Shown here: in pieces, positions 1 to 8,707 of the stretch | Position numbering within the stretch: position 1 is the stretch's first letter | How the letters are laid out: each line of letters opens with the position of its first letter | NCBI RefSeq assembly: GCF_014207255.1 | Contig: NZ_JACHCZ010000001.1 | Location: forward strand, 980,592 to 1,044,591 | Length of the DNA stretch: 64,000 nt | Reading direction: 5' to 3' | From: Pseudomonas sp. JAI120 | GTDB lineage: Bacteria; Pseudomonadota; Gammaproteobacteria; Pseudomonadales; Pseudomonadaceae | Position numbers and translations under genes: made by a program | Notes under the pieces: generated by a model | Database searches by the model: none | What the model saw: only the letters and a program-made list of their open reading frames with translations | What the model was told of the DNA's origin: nothing

Positions 1-217
1 GCACGGCGTATTCATCGGCGCGACCGAAGTCCACCAGGTCACCGCTGACCACCACGATATCGGGCCGGGGTTGGCTGGCGTTCAAATGGTCGACGGCACG
101 GCGCAGCGCGCCCAAGGTATCCACCACCCCATACGTCAGGCGCTGGCCGGCTTTAAGGTGCAGGTCGCTGATTTGCGCAACAAGAAACGGACGATTCACA
201 AGCAAACTCTCACGCAT
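1..217 (-). CDS. Metallophosphoesterase, partial (runs off the left edge)
   Basis: Only the N-terminal 72 codons are present. The frame opens at ATG 217, which overlaps the stop of the upstream ATPase gene by 8 bp, so it is the last visible gene of the ABC operon. The translation carries the calcineurin-like metallophosphoesterase signatures: QISDLHL (the D-x-H metal-binding motif) near residue 16 and VVSGDLVD (the GD motif) near residue 56. This resembles the class III phosphodiesterase (Icc/CpdA-like) family. Translational coupling to an uptake system suggests it hydrolyses a phosphodiester brought in or released by the same pathway; that substrate link is inference. Confidence 0.8.
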   Translation of the reverse strand, partial: MRESLLVNRPFLVAQISDLHLKAGQRLTYGVVDTLGALRRAVDHLNASQPRPDIVVVSGDLVDFGRADEYAV

Positions 218-1241
218 TCAGGGTGAACAACATTTGCGGCGCAATCGCCAGGGCAATCGGCGCGCCGACGGCGTACAGGTGGTTGTCGCTGCTGTCCACC
301 AGCAGCGGTTGCGGGCCGCCTACGTCCACCAGCAGGCGGCTTTGGGCGCCCTGGAAAAACTGCGCCAATAGATGGCCGTGCAAGTGCCCTTCGCTCTCCA
401 TCACCCGCAGGTGTTCGGGGCGGCAGTACACGGTGTTGGGCACGTCGGCGGCCTGCCACGGCAACTCGCCGCCGCAGACTTTCAGGCCATGGGCGGTTCG
501 CGAGCTGACGGCAAAGGCATTGAGGTTGCCGACAAAACCGGCGACGAACGCATTGGCCGGTTTCTGGTAGATCTCCCGTGGGCTGGCCAGTTGCGCGACG
601 CGGCCGTGCTCCATCACCAGGATACGATCGCCCAGGGCCATGGCTTCGCCCTGATCGTGGGTGACAAATACCGAGGTGATACCGAGGCCGCGCAGCAGTT
701 CATTCAATTCGCTGCGCAAGCGTTCGCGCAATTGCGCATCGAGGGCCGCCAGCGGTTCATCCAGCAACAGCACTTTGGGGCGCGGCGCCAAGGCACGGGC
801 CAAGGCCACGCGTTGACGCTGGCCACCGGACAATTCGTGGATGCTGCGCTTGCCGTGATTTTGCAGGCCCACCAGCTCCAGCAGTTCCTCGCAACGCTTG
901 TTCCGCGCCAGCGGCGCCATGCCGCGAATCTTCAAGCCGTAGACGATATTGCCGGCCACATCGAGGTTGGGAAACAGCGCGTAGTTCTGGAACACCATGC
1001 CCACGTCGCGGCGCTCGATGGGCAGGCGGGTGACGTCGTCGGTGCCGAAAAAAACCTGGCCCACATCCGGGCGTTCCAGGCCGGCAATCAGGCGCAAGGT
1101 GGTGGTCTTGCCGCAGCCGGACGGGCCGAGGATCGCCAGGGTTTCACCGCCTTCGACGGTCAGGTTCAGGTCATGCACAGCCACGGTGCCATCGGCGAAC
1201 GCCTTGCGACAGCCTTGCAGGCGGATAGTGATAGCGGTCAT
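210..1241 (-). CDS. ABC transporter ATP-binding protein (spermidine/iron/phosphonate type)
   Basis: A 343-residue ATPase of the PotA/FbpC type. It shows Walker A GPSGCGKTT near residue 38, the signature LSGGQRQR, Walker B VLLLDEP, the H-loop FVTHD, and a C-terminal TOBE-like extension of about 100 residues. The start ATG 1241 overlaps the upstream permease stop (ATGA), typical of translational coupling. It energises the two-permease importer encoded just upstream. The family covers polyamines, Fe(III), thiamine and 2-aminoethylphosphonate, so the substrate cannot be fixed from this protein. The frame is open further upstream, but that stretch is shadow sequence over the permease gene. Confidence 0.9.
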   Translation of the reverse strand: MTAITIRLQGCRKAFADGTVAVHDLNLTVEGGETLAILGPSGCGKTTTLRLIAGLERPDVGQVFFGTDDVTRLPIERRDVGMVFQNYALFPNLDVAGNIVYGLKIRGMAPLARNKRCEELLELVGLQNHGKRSIHELSGGQRQRVALARALAPRPKVLLLDEPLAALDAQLRERLRSELNELLRGLGITSVFVTHDQGEAMALGDRILVMEHGRVAQLASPREIYQKPANAFVAGFVGNLNAFAVSSRTAHGLKVCGGELPWQAADVPNTVYCRPEHLRVMESEGHLHGHLLAQFFQGAQSRLLVDVGGPQPLLVDSSDNHLYAVGAPIALAIAPQMLFTLNA

Positions 1242-2032
1242 CGACGCTCTCCACGGGACAAACGAGCGCTGATGGCCTGCAACGCAATCAGCAGCGGCAC
1301 GATCATCAGCAAAAAGATAAGGGTGTAGGCGCTGGCGATTTCCAGGCGCGCCGAGGCGTAGCTGTCGGCCAGGCCCACGGGCAATGTCTTGGTCATGGGT
1401 GTGTGGAGCATCCAGGTCAGGTTGAATTCGCCCAACGACAAGGTCACCACCATCAGCACGCCGGCCAGAATCCCCGCCCGGCAGTTGGGCACCACCACGC
1501 TGAAAAAGCGCTTGATCGGCCCGGCGCCCAGACTGGCCGCCGCCTCTTCCAGCACCGGCAGTTGCTGGCGTTGCATCACCGCCATCACCGGACGTGCCAG
1601 GAACGGCAAGGTGAACAACACATGGCCCACCAGGATGAACAACCAGCTGCTGCGAAACGTGCCGAACTGGCCGTAGGTGAGCAGCAACGCCAGCGCACTG
1701 GCCAGTCCCGGCATCGCCACCGGCAACACCATCAGTTCTTCGAAGGCACGGCTGAAGCGGTTGTTCATGCGCACCAGCGCATACGCCGCCGGCACGCCGA
1801 TCACGCAGACACACACCGCGCACGCCAGCGCCAGTTGCAACGACAGCCATACGGTGGGCGAATAGGCCTGCCATACCTGGATCAGCCAGTCGAAGGTCAG
1901 GCCGCTGGACAGGCCGACGAAGAAATTGCGCGTCAACCCGGCCAGCAACGACATCAGCACCGGCACCAACATGAACGCGCACACCAGCAAGGTGAACAGC
2001 AGTTGAACCACAAACAGCGATGAGCGCTTCAC
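1238..2032 (-). CDS. ABC transporter permease (second of pair)
   Basis: A 264-residue inner-membrane permease with about six hydrophobic segments. The EAA coupling motif reads EEAAASLGAGPIKRFFSVVVP and contacts the ATPase. GTG 2032 is chosen because it overlaps the preceding permease stop in a GTGA arrangement; no better start lies nearby. It forms the transmembrane heterodimer with the product of 2029..2847. Organisation (binding protein, permease, permease, ATPase) matches PhnU/PhnV- or PotB/PotC-type importers. Confidence 0.88.
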   Translation of the reverse strand: MKRSSLFVVQLLFTLLVCAFMLVPVLMSLLAGLTRNFFVGLSSGLTFDWLIQVWQAYSPTVWLSLQLALACAVCVCVIGVPAAYALVRMNNRFSRAFEELMVLPVAMPGLASALALLLTYGQFGTFRSSWLFILVGHVLFTLPFLARPVMAVMQRQQLPVLEEAAASLGAGPIKRFFSVVVPNCRAGILAGVLMVVTLSLGEFNLTWMLHTPMTKTLPVGLADSYASARLEIASAYTLIFLLMIVPLLIALQAISARLSRGERR

Positions 2033-2847
2033 AAGACAGTCCCCGCATTTTTCACCAGGCGTCGCGTGAGCAACAGCACCGCCCAGGTCAGCGCGCCGAG
2101 CACCACCGACAACGCGGCGGCGACGGCAAAGTTGGCGTAGTTGGTGAATACATTGTAGATCGCCACCGGCGTTACATTCAGGCGCGTGCCCAAGGTGAAC
2201 GCGGTGCCGAAGGCGCCCATGGACGTGGCGAAGCAGATCGCGCCGCAGGACGCCAACGCCGGCGCCAGGCCCGGCACGATCACGTCGCAGACCACCCGCC
2301 AGTGCCCTGCTCCCAGCGAATGCGCGGCCTCTTCCAGGCTGCGGTCGAGGCTTTCGCACGCGGCCATCACCGTGAGGATCACCCGGGGAATCGAGAAGTA
2401 CAGGTAGCCGACAAACAGCCCGGCCAGCGAGTAGGCAAAGATCCAGCGCTCACCGGCCAACTGCAGGCCCAGTGACGCCAGCAGCCCCTGGCGCCCGGCC
2501 AACAGGATCACCAGGAAGCCCACCACCACCCCCGGAAACGCCAGGGGAAACGTGAGCAAGGCCACCAACGCCGAACGCCCGAAAAACTGCTGGCGCGCAA
2601 GGAACACGCCGCTGATGCCGCCGATCAACAACGCGGTGAACGTCACGACGATGGCCAGCACGCAGGTCTGCGCCAGGCTGCCCAGATACTGCGCGCTACT
2701 GAGCACCTGCCAATAGCCGCTGCCGTGGCTGTCGCGGCTTTCGGCGCCGAGCACCATCAAGTGCGCCAGCGGCAACAGCCAGAATGCGAACAGCACCGCA
2801 AAGGCCGGGGCCAGCGCCCAGGCCGCCTGTTTTGCCGATGCAGCCAC
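2029..2847 (-). CDS. ABC transporter permease (first of pair)
   Basis: A 272-residue integral membrane permease beginning with GTG 2847, which directly abuts the TAA stop of the binding-protein gene. It has an N-terminal hydrophobic helix, several further transmembrane segments and an EAA loop (LEEAAHSLGAGHW, then VIVP) about two-thirds through. It pairs with the 264-residue permease downstream. The tight junctions across the whole operon indicate one transcript starting at the LacI-type regulator. Confidence 0.9.
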   Translation of the reverse strand: MAASAKQAAWALAPAFAVLFAFWLLPLAHLMVLGAESRDSHGSGYWQVLSSAQYLGSLAQTCVLAIVVTFTALLIGGISGVFLARQQFFGRSALVALLTFPLAFPGVVVGFLVILLAGRQGLLASLGLQLAGERWIFAYSLAGLFVGYLYFSIPRVILTVMAACESLDRSLEEAAHSLGAGHWRVVCDVIVPGLAPALASCGAICFATSMGAFGTAFTLGTRLNVTPVAIYNVFTNYANFAVAAALSVVLGALTWAVLLLTRRLVKNAGTVL

Positions 2848-3852
2848 TTACTTGACCTCGTTCAGGTAACGGGCGGCGAAGGCTTCCTGCACAGCGGCCA
2901 TTTTCTGATAGTCCACCACACCGGCGCGGGCGTAATCGCTGTCGGGCAGGAACTGCGCGGCGACGTCGGCCGGCATGGTCACCGGGCGTACCGGGCGCAA
3001 GTAAGCCTTGGCCCAGAGTGCCTGGCCTTGGTCCGACAGCACGAAGTCCAGCACCTTCTCGCCATTGGCGCGGTGCGGCGCGTTGGCCACCAGGCTCATC
3101 ACATAAGGCACGCTGATGCTGCCTTCCGTGGGAATCACGAAGGCGACGTTGGCGTTATCTTTGTAGCGGGCGCGGTAGGCGTTGAAATCGTAGTCCACCA
3201 GGATGGGCAACTCGCCGGACAGCACCCGCGCATAAGCGGTCTGCTTGGGCACGATAGGCGCGTTTTTCGCCAGTTTCTGGAAGTAGTCGATGGCCGGTGC
3301 AAAGTTGTCCAGGTCGCCGCCCATTGCGCGGTTGATCGCCACGGCAGAGACGTAACCGACGAAGGCGCTGGACGGGTCCAGGTAGCCGACCATGCCTTTG
3401 TATTCAGGCTTGAGCAGGTCGGCCCAGCTTTGCGGCACCGGCAGGCCACCCAATGCATCGACGTTGACCATGATGCCCAAGGTGCCGGAGTGGATCGCAA
3501 ACCACTGGCCGGCGGGGTCTTTCAACCCGGCGGGGATCTGCTCCCAGCCCTTGGGTTTGTAGCCATCGACCACGCCGGCCTTTTGCGCCTGCAAGCCGAA
3601 GGTCACGCCGTAATACACCACGTCCGCGACCGGCGCGGCCTTTTCGGCCACCAGTTGCGCCAGGGACTGGCCGGAGTTCTTGTTGTCCAGCGGCACCTGC
3701 ACACCCGTGTCGGCGGCGATGGCCTTGAGCTGGGTGCCCCAGTCGGCCCAGTCCGGCGGGCAGTTGTAGCAAATAGCCGTGTCGGCGGCCTGGGCCAGGC
3801 TGGCCACACCGCACAGCAGCACGGCTGCCAGGGTTTTACTGAATGCGCGCAT
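2848..3852 (-). CDS. Periplasmic substrate-binding protein of the LacI-linked ABC operon
   Basis: A 334-residue secreted protein. It has a signal peptide (MRAFSKTLAAVLLCGVASLA, cleavage likely after AQA) and a mature type II periplasmic-binding fold of the kind used for iron, spermidine/putrescine or phosphonates. The mature start holds CYNCPPDWADWG, with two close cysteines. ATG 3852 gives a clean signal peptide; longer versions add an unlikely charged extension. The gene start overlaps the end of the lacI-type gene by 17 bp. The neighbouring phosphoesterase suggests a phosphorylated or phosphonate-like ligand, but that is inference. Confidence 0.85.
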   Translation of the reverse strand: MRAFSKTLAAVLLCGVASLAQAADTAICYNCPPDWADWGTQLKAIAADTGVQVPLDNKNSGQSLAQLVAEKAAPVADVVYYGVTFGLQAQKAGVVDGYKPKGWEQIPAGLKDPAGQWFAIHSGTLGIMVNVDALGGLPVPQSWADLLKPEYKGMVGYLDPSSAFVGYVSAVAINRAMGGDLDNFAPAIDYFQKLAKNAPIVPKQTAYARVLSGELPILVDYDFNAYRARYKDNANVAFVIPTEGSISVPYVMSLVANAPHRANGEKVLDFVLSDQGQALWAKAYLRPVRPVTMPADVAAQFLPDSDYARAGVVDYQKMAAVQEAFAARYLNEVK

Positions 3853-4855
3853 CAAGGGACTCCTCAAACGGTTGGGTACTTTCGCCCGGCCGGATATGGC
3901 AAGGCAGGCAATGGGAAACCGGGTCATTCCCGGCAATCTGTGCCAGCAGTTGGTCGATCACCGTGCTGGCCAGCAGCGCGATGGGCTGCACCACGCTGCA
4001 CAAGGTCGGGTGCATCTGGGTGCCGAGGGCGATGCCGTCAAAGCCCATCACCGACAGTTGCCCAGGTACATTCCAGGCATTGCGGCGCAGCTCGGCGATC
4101 AGGCTGATAGCCAGGAAATCGTTGGAACACACCAGCGCACTGGGGGCGTCGGGGCCGTTGAGGTACGGCCGGATGGCGGCGAAGTCGGCCTGGGTATGCG
4201 CGGGCATTTCGATCACCGCGCGGCTGTTGAGGCCGTGTGCCTTCATCGCATCGCAATAACCTGCGTAGCGCAGGCGTGCGCGGTCGGACTGCAAGGCGGG
4301 GCCGGCGACCATGCTGATGCGTCGATGACCGGCCTCCAGCAGGTAACGCGTGGCCAAGGCCATGCCCGCGCGGTTGTCCACCGACACGGCGCTGTAGTTG
4401 GGGTTGCTTGGTTGGTGATAGGCCAGCACGAACGGGGTTTTTTCGGTATTCAGGCTGCTGAGCACGCTGTTGCTTTCGGCATCGGTGACCGTCAGCACCA
4501 GGCCATCGACGCGCTGGCGCAGCAGTTCTTCCACCACAATGCACTCGCGCTCGCTGCTGTAGTCGGTGGTCGCCAGCACCAGGCTGTAGCCACGCAACCG
4601 CGCGGCACGCTCCATGGCCTGGAACTGCTCGGCGAACACCGGGTTGAGCAGGTTGGGCACTACCACGCCGATCAACTGGGTGGTTTGCAGGCGCAGTTGG
4701 CGCCCGAGCAGGTTGGGCCTAAATCCCAACTCACGGGCGGCGGCGAACACCTGCTCACGGGTCGCCGGGCGCACCTGGTCGGGGGAGGCAAAAGTGCGGG
4801 CGGCGGTCGCGCGGGATACGCCGGCCAGTCGCGCGACGTCTTTCAAATCAGTCAT
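3836..4855 (-). CDS. LacI-family transcriptional regulator
   Basis: A 339-residue regulator. The N-terminal LacI helix-turn-helix reads MTDLKDVARLAGVSRATAAR, followed by the hinge and a periplasmic-binding-protein-like sensor domain (IGVVVPNLLNPVFAE onwards). ATG 4855 is the standard start for the family. It is the promoter-proximal gene of the ABC operon, with its 3' end overlapping the binding-protein start, so it probably controls its own operon. A perfect 14-bp palindrome lies 11 bp upstream of the start codon. Confidence 0.93.
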   Translation of the reverse strand: MTDLKDVARLAGVSRATAARTFASPDQVRPATREQVFAAARELGFRPNLLGRQLRLQTTQLIGVVVPNLLNPVFAEQFQAMERAARLRGYSLVLATTDYSSERECIVVEELLRQRVDGLVLTVTDAESNSVLSSLNTEKTPFVLAYHQPSNPNYSAVSVDNRAGMALATRYLLEAGHRRISMVAGPALQSDRARLRYAGYCDAMKAHGLNSRAVIEMPAHTQADFAAIRPYLNGPDAPSALVCSNDFLAISLIAELRRNAWNVPGQLSVMGFDGIALGTQMHPTLCSVVQPIALLASTVIDQLLAQIAGNDPVSHCLPCHIRPGESTQPFEESLDARIQ

Positions 4856-4866
4856 GGTCACTCGCT

Positions 4867-4880
4867 TGAGATCGATCTCA
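4867..4880. promoter_or_regulatory. Putative LacI-type operator (14-bp palindrome)
   Basis: TGAGATCGATCTCA is a perfect palindrome with a central CG, the usual geometry of LacI/PurR-family operators, immediately upstream of the regulator start. It is the natural autoregulatory site for the operon at 1-4855. No binding data are available. Confidence 0.55.
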
Positions 4881-4970
4881 TTGGCGAGGACAGTAACGGC
4901 GGAATGTGGCAGGAAGGTGGTGGGGAGATGACGGTTTGATGGCAGTGAAGCAAAGTCACACAGGCCAAAA

Positions 4971-5060
4971 TGTGGGAGGGGGCTTGCTCTCGATGGCGGT
5001 GGATCAGCCCGCCAATAGGGTGCCTGACACACCGCTATCGGGAGCAAGCCCCCTCCCACA
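4971..5060. repeat. REPIN (paired inverted REP sequences)
   Basis: TGTGGGAGGGGGCTTGCTC at the left and its inverted copy GAGCAAGCCCCCTCCCACA at the right flank a short variable core. This is the REPIN arrangement of fluorescent pseudomonads. It sits in the 355-bp divergent gap between the LacI-type gene and nspC, which otherwise holds the operator and an unassigned hairpin (5114..5134, CCGGCG/CGCCGG) in the nspC leader. Confidence 0.85.
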
Positions 5061-5210
5061 CCGGGACAGTGCATATCCTTAGATAGTCATACTCCGGGGC
5101 TATGCTTGAAAAACCGGCGTGCAAAATCCGCCGGCTAACCTTTCGATTCGATCCAAGTGCGGGCACAATGCGTGTCCTTTTTTGGCAGGCACCACCGCAG
5201 GCTCTCAAAA

Positions 5211-6308
5211 ATGATCAAAACGCCGTACTACCTCATCGATAAACAGAAGCTTCTGGTCAACATGCAGAAGATTGCTTACGTGCGCGAGCAGTCCGGCGCC
5301 AAGGCCCTGCTGGCGCTCAAGTGCTTTGCCACCTGGTCGGTGTTCGACCTGATGCAGGAATACATGGACGGCACTACCTCGTCGTCGCTGTATGAGTTGA
5401 AGCTCGGTCGCCAGAAGTTCGAAGGTGAGGCGCACGCCTACAGCGTGGCCTGGGCCGACGACGAAATCGAAGAGATGCTTGATAACTGCGACAAGATCAT
5501 CTTCAACTCCATCAGCCAGCTGCAGCGTTTTGCCGAACGCAGCGAAGGCAAGACCCGCGGCCTGCGCGTCAACCCGCAGGTGAGCAGCTCCGACTACCTG
5601 CTGGCCGACCCGGCGCGTCCGTTCAGCCGCCTGGGCGAATGGGACCCGGTGAAGATCGAAGGCGTGATCGAACAGATCTCCGGCTTCATGTTCCACAACA
5701 ACTGCGAGAACGGCGACTTCAACCTGTTCGACCAGATGCTGAACACCATCGAAGAACGCTTCGGCGCGCTGCTGCACAAGGTCAACTGGGTCAGCCTCGG
5801 CGGCGGCATCCACTTCACCGGTGAAGGCTATGCCATCGACGCCTTCTGCCAGCGTCTCAAGGCGTTCTCGCAGAAGTACGACGTGCAGGTCTACCTGGAA
5901 CCCGGCGAAGCGGCGATCACCAACAGCGCTTCCCTGGAAGTCACCGTGCTCGACACCCTCTACAACGGCAAACACCTCGCCGTCGTGGACAGCTCCATCG
6001 AAGCTCACCTGCTGGATCTGCTGATCTACCGCCTCAACGCCAAGCTGGCGCCGAGCGAGGGTGAACACACCTACATGGTGTGCGGCAAATCCTGCCTGGC
6101 CGGGGACATCTTCGGCGAGTATCAATTTGATCGTCCGCTGGCCATCGGCGATCGGCTGTCGTTCATCGACACCGCGGGCTACACCATGGTCAAGAAAAAT
6201 TGGTTCAACGGCCTGAAAATGCCGTCCATCGTAGTGAAACAACTCGACGGTACAGTCGAAGTGGTTCGTGAATTTGGTTACGACGACTACCTGTCCAGCC
6301 TTTCGTAA
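5211..6308 (+). CDS. nspC: Carboxynorspermidine/carboxyspermidine decarboxylase
   Basis: A 365-residue PLP-dependent decarboxylase of the alanine racemase/ornithine decarboxylase fold. The PLP lysine is K37 in LLALKCFA, the glycine-rich phosphate loop is SLGGGIHFTGEGY, and the cysteine motif GKSCLAGD lies near the C terminus. It removes CO2 from carboxy(nor)spermidine to give (nor)spermidine. ATG 5211 is the family start (MIKTPYYLID); upstream in-frame sequence lacks family similarity. The partner dehydrogenase follows 28 bp downstream, so the two-step pathway is complete here. Confidence 0.93.
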   Translation: MIKTPYYLIDKQKLLVNMQKIAYVREQSGAKALLALKCFATWSVFDLMQEYMDGTTSSSLYELKLGRQKFEGEAHAYSVAWADDEIEEMLDNCDKIIFNSISQLQRFAERSEGKTRGLRVNPQVSSSDYLLADPARPFSRLGEWDPVKIEGVIEQISGFMFHNNCENGDFNLFDQMLNTIEERFGALLHKVNWVSLGGGIHFTGEGYAIDAFCQRLKAFSQKYDVQVYLEPGEAAITNSASLEVTVLDTLYNGKHLAVVDSSIEAHLLDLLIYRLNAKLAPSEGEHTYMVCGKSCLAGDIFGEYQFDRPLAIGDRLSFIDTAGYTMVKKNWFNGLKMPSIVVKQLDGTVEVVREFGYDDYLSSLS

Positions 6309-6336
6309 GCTGGCGGATATAGGAGAAATAAAGCAA

Positions 6337-7581
6337 TTGAAAAAGAACGTTCTTATCATTGGTGCAGGAGGTGTCGCCAAGGTGGTGGCCCACAAGTGCG
6401 CGCAGCACAACGACGAACTCGGTCGTATTGCTATCGCGTCGCGCAACATCTCCAAATGCCAGGCCATCATCGACAGCGTCAAGGCCAAGGGTAGCCTCAA
6501 GGTTCCCGCCGACATCCAAGCCTTCGCGCTGAACGCCCTGGACGTGGAAGCGACCAAGGCCCTGATCCGCGAGACTGAATCGCAGATCGTCATCAACGTG
6601 GGTTCCGCGTTCCTCAACATGTCGGTACTGCGTGCCTGCATCGACACGGGCGTTGCGTACCTCGACACCGCCATCCACGAAGAGCCGGGCAAGGTCTGCG
6701 AGACCCCGCCGTGGTACGGCAACTACGAATGGAACCACCTGGGAGAGTGCAAACAGAAGAACATCACCGCCATCCTTGGCGTGGGCTTCGACCCGGGTGT
6801 CGTCAACGCGTATGCCGCGCTGGCGCAGCAACAGCATTTCGACCGCATTGATTCGATCGACATCCTCGACGTCAATGCCGGCTCCCATGGCAAATACTTC
6901 GCCACCAATTTCGATCCGGAAATCAACTTCCGCGAATTCACCGGGCAGGTGTGGAGCTGGCAGAACAGCCAGTGGACCAGCAACACCATGTTCGAAGTCA
7001 AACGCACCGACGACCTGCCGGTCGTGGGTTCGCAGAACCTCTACCTCACCGGCCACGATGAAGTGCACTCGCTGTCGAAAAACCTCGACGTGCCCAACGT
7101 GCGTTTCTGGATGAGCTTCGGCGAACACTACATCAACGTGTTCACCGTGCTGAAAAACCTCGGCCTGCTCTCCGAGAAGCCGGTCACCACCGCCGAAGGC
7201 CTGGAAGTGGTGCCGTTGAAAGTCGTCAAGGCAGTACTGCCCGACCCGTCTTCGCTCGCCCCGGGCTACACCGGCAAGACCTGCATCGGCGACCTGGTCA
7301 AAGGCACCAAGGACGGCCAGCCGCGCGAGATGTTCATCTACAACGTAGCGGATCACGAAGAAGCCTACGTAGAAACCGACAGCCAGGGCATCTCCTACAC
7401 CGCAGGTGTTCCACCGGTAGCCGCCGCGCTGCTGGTAGCCCGTGGCGAGTGGGATGTGAAACACATGGCCAACGTCGAGGAACTGCCGGCTGAGCCGTTC
7501 CTCAAGGCATTGGACGTAATGGGCCTGCCAACTCGCATTAAAGACGAGAACGGTGATCGGGCCTGGGATGCGGTGGCCTGA
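6337..7581 (+). CDS. Carboxynorspermidine/carboxyspermidine dehydrogenase (saccharopine dehydrogenase family)
   Basis: A 414-residue NAD(P)H enzyme that condenses a diamine (putrescine or diaminopropane) with aspartate semialdehyde to form the NspC substrate. The Rossmann motif VLIIGAGGVAKVVAHKCA is at the N terminus. The start is TTG 6337, preceded by a good AGGAGA ribosome-binding site at 6321-6326. An in-frame ATG further upstream (6268) would overlap nspC by 41 bp and adds a non-family extension. Length and gene order with nspC match the known pathway. Confidence 0.9.
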   Translation: MKKNVLIIGAGGVAKVVAHKCAQHNDELGRIAIASRNISKCQAIIDSVKAKGSLKVPADIQAFALNALDVEATKALIRETESQIVINVGSAFLNMSVLRACIDTGVAYLDTAIHEEPGKVCETPPWYGNYEWNHLGECKQKNITAILGVGFDPGVVNAYAALAQQQHFDRIDSIDILDVNAGSHGKYFATNFDPEINFREFTGQVWSWQNSQWTSNTMFEVKRTDDLPVVGSQNLYLTGHDEVHSLSKNLDVPNVRFWMSFGEHYINVFTVLKNLGLLSEKPVTTAEGLEVVPLKVVKAVLPDPSSLAPGYTGKTCIGDLVKGTKDGQPREMFIYNVADHEEAYVETDSQGISYTAGVPPVAAALLVARGEWDVKHMANVEELPAEPFLKALDVMGLPTRIKDENGDRAWDAVA

Positions 7582-7605
7582 CAGGCCATAGCGAACCGAA
7601 CAGAA

Positions 7606-7693
7606 TGTGGGAGGGGGCTTGCCCCCGATAGCGGTGGATCGGCAAGCAGTTGCTCGCTGACACGCTGCCATCGGCGGCCGGCCCCCTCCCACA
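7606..7693. repeat. REPIN between convergent genes
   Basis: TGTGGGAGGGGGCTTGCC and the inverted GGCCCCCTCCCACA flank a core of about 55 bp. It lies between the convergent dehydrogenase gene and the IclR gene. Confidence 0.82.
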
Positions 7694-7712
7694 TTTGCAT
7701 CTACATTGCCGG

Positions 7713-8492
7713 TTATTCCAGGTTCCGCGCCGAGTTGCTCAGTGCCCTGGAGCACTGCAACAGCGCCGGCGCCAGCTGCTTCTCCGCATCCGCCCTGCTC
7801 CACCGACTGGTCGGCGCCACCACATGCACCGCCGCCACCGGCCGGCCATTGGCGCCCAGCACCGGCGCGCCGATGGTCATGTCGCCGAGGAACAGCTCCT
7901 GGGCATTCACCGCATAGCCCTGCTCGCGCACCTGCTGCAACGATTCCAGAATGCCCGCCACGTCCGTCAACGTCTGGCTAGTGTGTGCCACCCGCTGGCT
8001 GTGCTCGATCAGCGCCAACGCCTCCTCCTGCGGCAATGCACTCAAATACGCCCTCCCCGACGCCGTACAGTACATCGGCACCCGCGAGCCGATCGGCATA
8101 TGCACCGGTACAAAACCCGCGCTGACAAAGCGCGCGATATAGGTCATGTCGTAGCCCGCCGGCTCGGTCAGGCACGAGGTCTCGCCGGTCAGCCGGGTCA
8201 GTTCCGACAGAAACGGGTTGGCCACCTCGATCAGTGAATGCGCATCCAGGTAGCTGAACCCCAACTCCAGCACCCGGGGGGTGAGTTGGTAATGCCGTGT
8301 GCGGGAGTGTTTCCGAAGGTAACCCAGGCTTTCGAGGGTAAACACCATGCGCTGGGCCGAGCTTTTGGTCATGCCAGCGGCCTCGGCCACCTCTGCAAGG
8401 CTCATGCTGCGGCGCTGGGCGCTGAATGCCTTGAGCACCGACAGGCCTTTTTCCAGGGATTGGTTGTGCAGACTGTTGCGTTCTTCGGACAT
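7713..8492 (-). CDS. IclR-family transcriptional regulator
   Basis: A 259-residue regulator. A winged HTH occupies residues 10-75 (GLSVLKAFSAQRRSMSLAEV, then AAGMTKSSAQRMVFTLESLG), and an IclR effector domain follows, with typical GSRVPMYCTASGRAYLSAL and GYAVN...ELFLGD motifs. It is divergent from the amino-acid ABC transporter/FAD oxidase operon with a 215-bp shared control region, making that operon its likely target. ATG 8492 lacks a strong ribosome-binding site but is the only start giving the family N terminus. Confidence 0.92.
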   Translation of the reverse strand: MSEERNSLHNQSLEKGLSVLKAFSAQRRSMSLAEVAEAAGMTKSSAQRMVFTLESLGYLRKHSRTRHYQLTPRVLELGFSYLDAHSLIEVANPFLSELTRLTGETSCLTEPAGYDMTYIARFVSAGFVPVHMPIGSRVPMYCTASGRAYLSALPQEEALALIEHSQRVAHTSQTLTDVAGILESLQQVREQGYAVNAQELFLGDMTIGAPVLGANGRPVAAVHVVAPTSRWSRADAEKQLAPALLQCSRALSNSARNLE

Positions 8493-8613
8493 GGAGGACT
8501 CGCGATCAAGTGGGTCAGGCGTGGCGATATTACTACCCCAAATAACAAAAATAGACCATAAAATATCGCATATCGATACGAATGGTTCATTTTTTCGATT
8601 TTATATAGCGTAA

Positions 8614-8633
8614 TTCGATTTATTTGAATCGAA
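8614..8633. promoter_or_regulatory. Inverted repeat, putative IclR operator
   Basis: TTCGATT and AATCGAA flank a 6-bp AT-rich spacer; a further TTCGATT half-site is at 8594-8600. It ends one base before the sigma-54 -24 element, so a bound regulator would affect polymerase access. Assignment to the IclR protein rests on position only. Confidence 0.5.
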
Positions 8634-8634
8634 A

Positions 8635-8649
8635 TGGCACAGAGCTTGC
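8635..8649 (+). promoter_or_regulatory. Sigma-54 (-24/-12) promoter
   Basis: TGGCACAGAGCTTGC matches the sigma-54 consensus TGGCAC-N5-TTGC exactly in the conserved bases and spacing. The predicted start near 8660 gives a leader of about 48 nt to the binding-protein ATG at 8708. Many Pseudomonas amino-acid uptake genes are RpoN-dependent. The enhancer-binding activator is not encoded next to it. Confidence 0.75.
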
Positions 8650-8707
8650 GATTTCATCGGCAACCGCTCGCGGTACTGACTTTCCGTTTTCCTTCTGGAG
8701 TAGCCCG

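Noticed and set aside
210..2048. Apparent permease-ATPase fusion of 612 codons
   Set aside because: The reading frame is open upstream of the ATPase only by chance; the true permease is in another frame, and the ATPase starts at 1241 with an ATGA overlap.
4971..5060. CRISPR-like spaced repeat
   Set aside because: Only one inverted pair; REPIN structure rather than direct repeats with spacers. No array elsewhere in the window.
6205..7803. 532-codon minus-strand frame over the carboxyspermidine dehydrogenase
   Set aside because: Shadow of the real plus-strand gene, extending through a REPIN; no family motifs.
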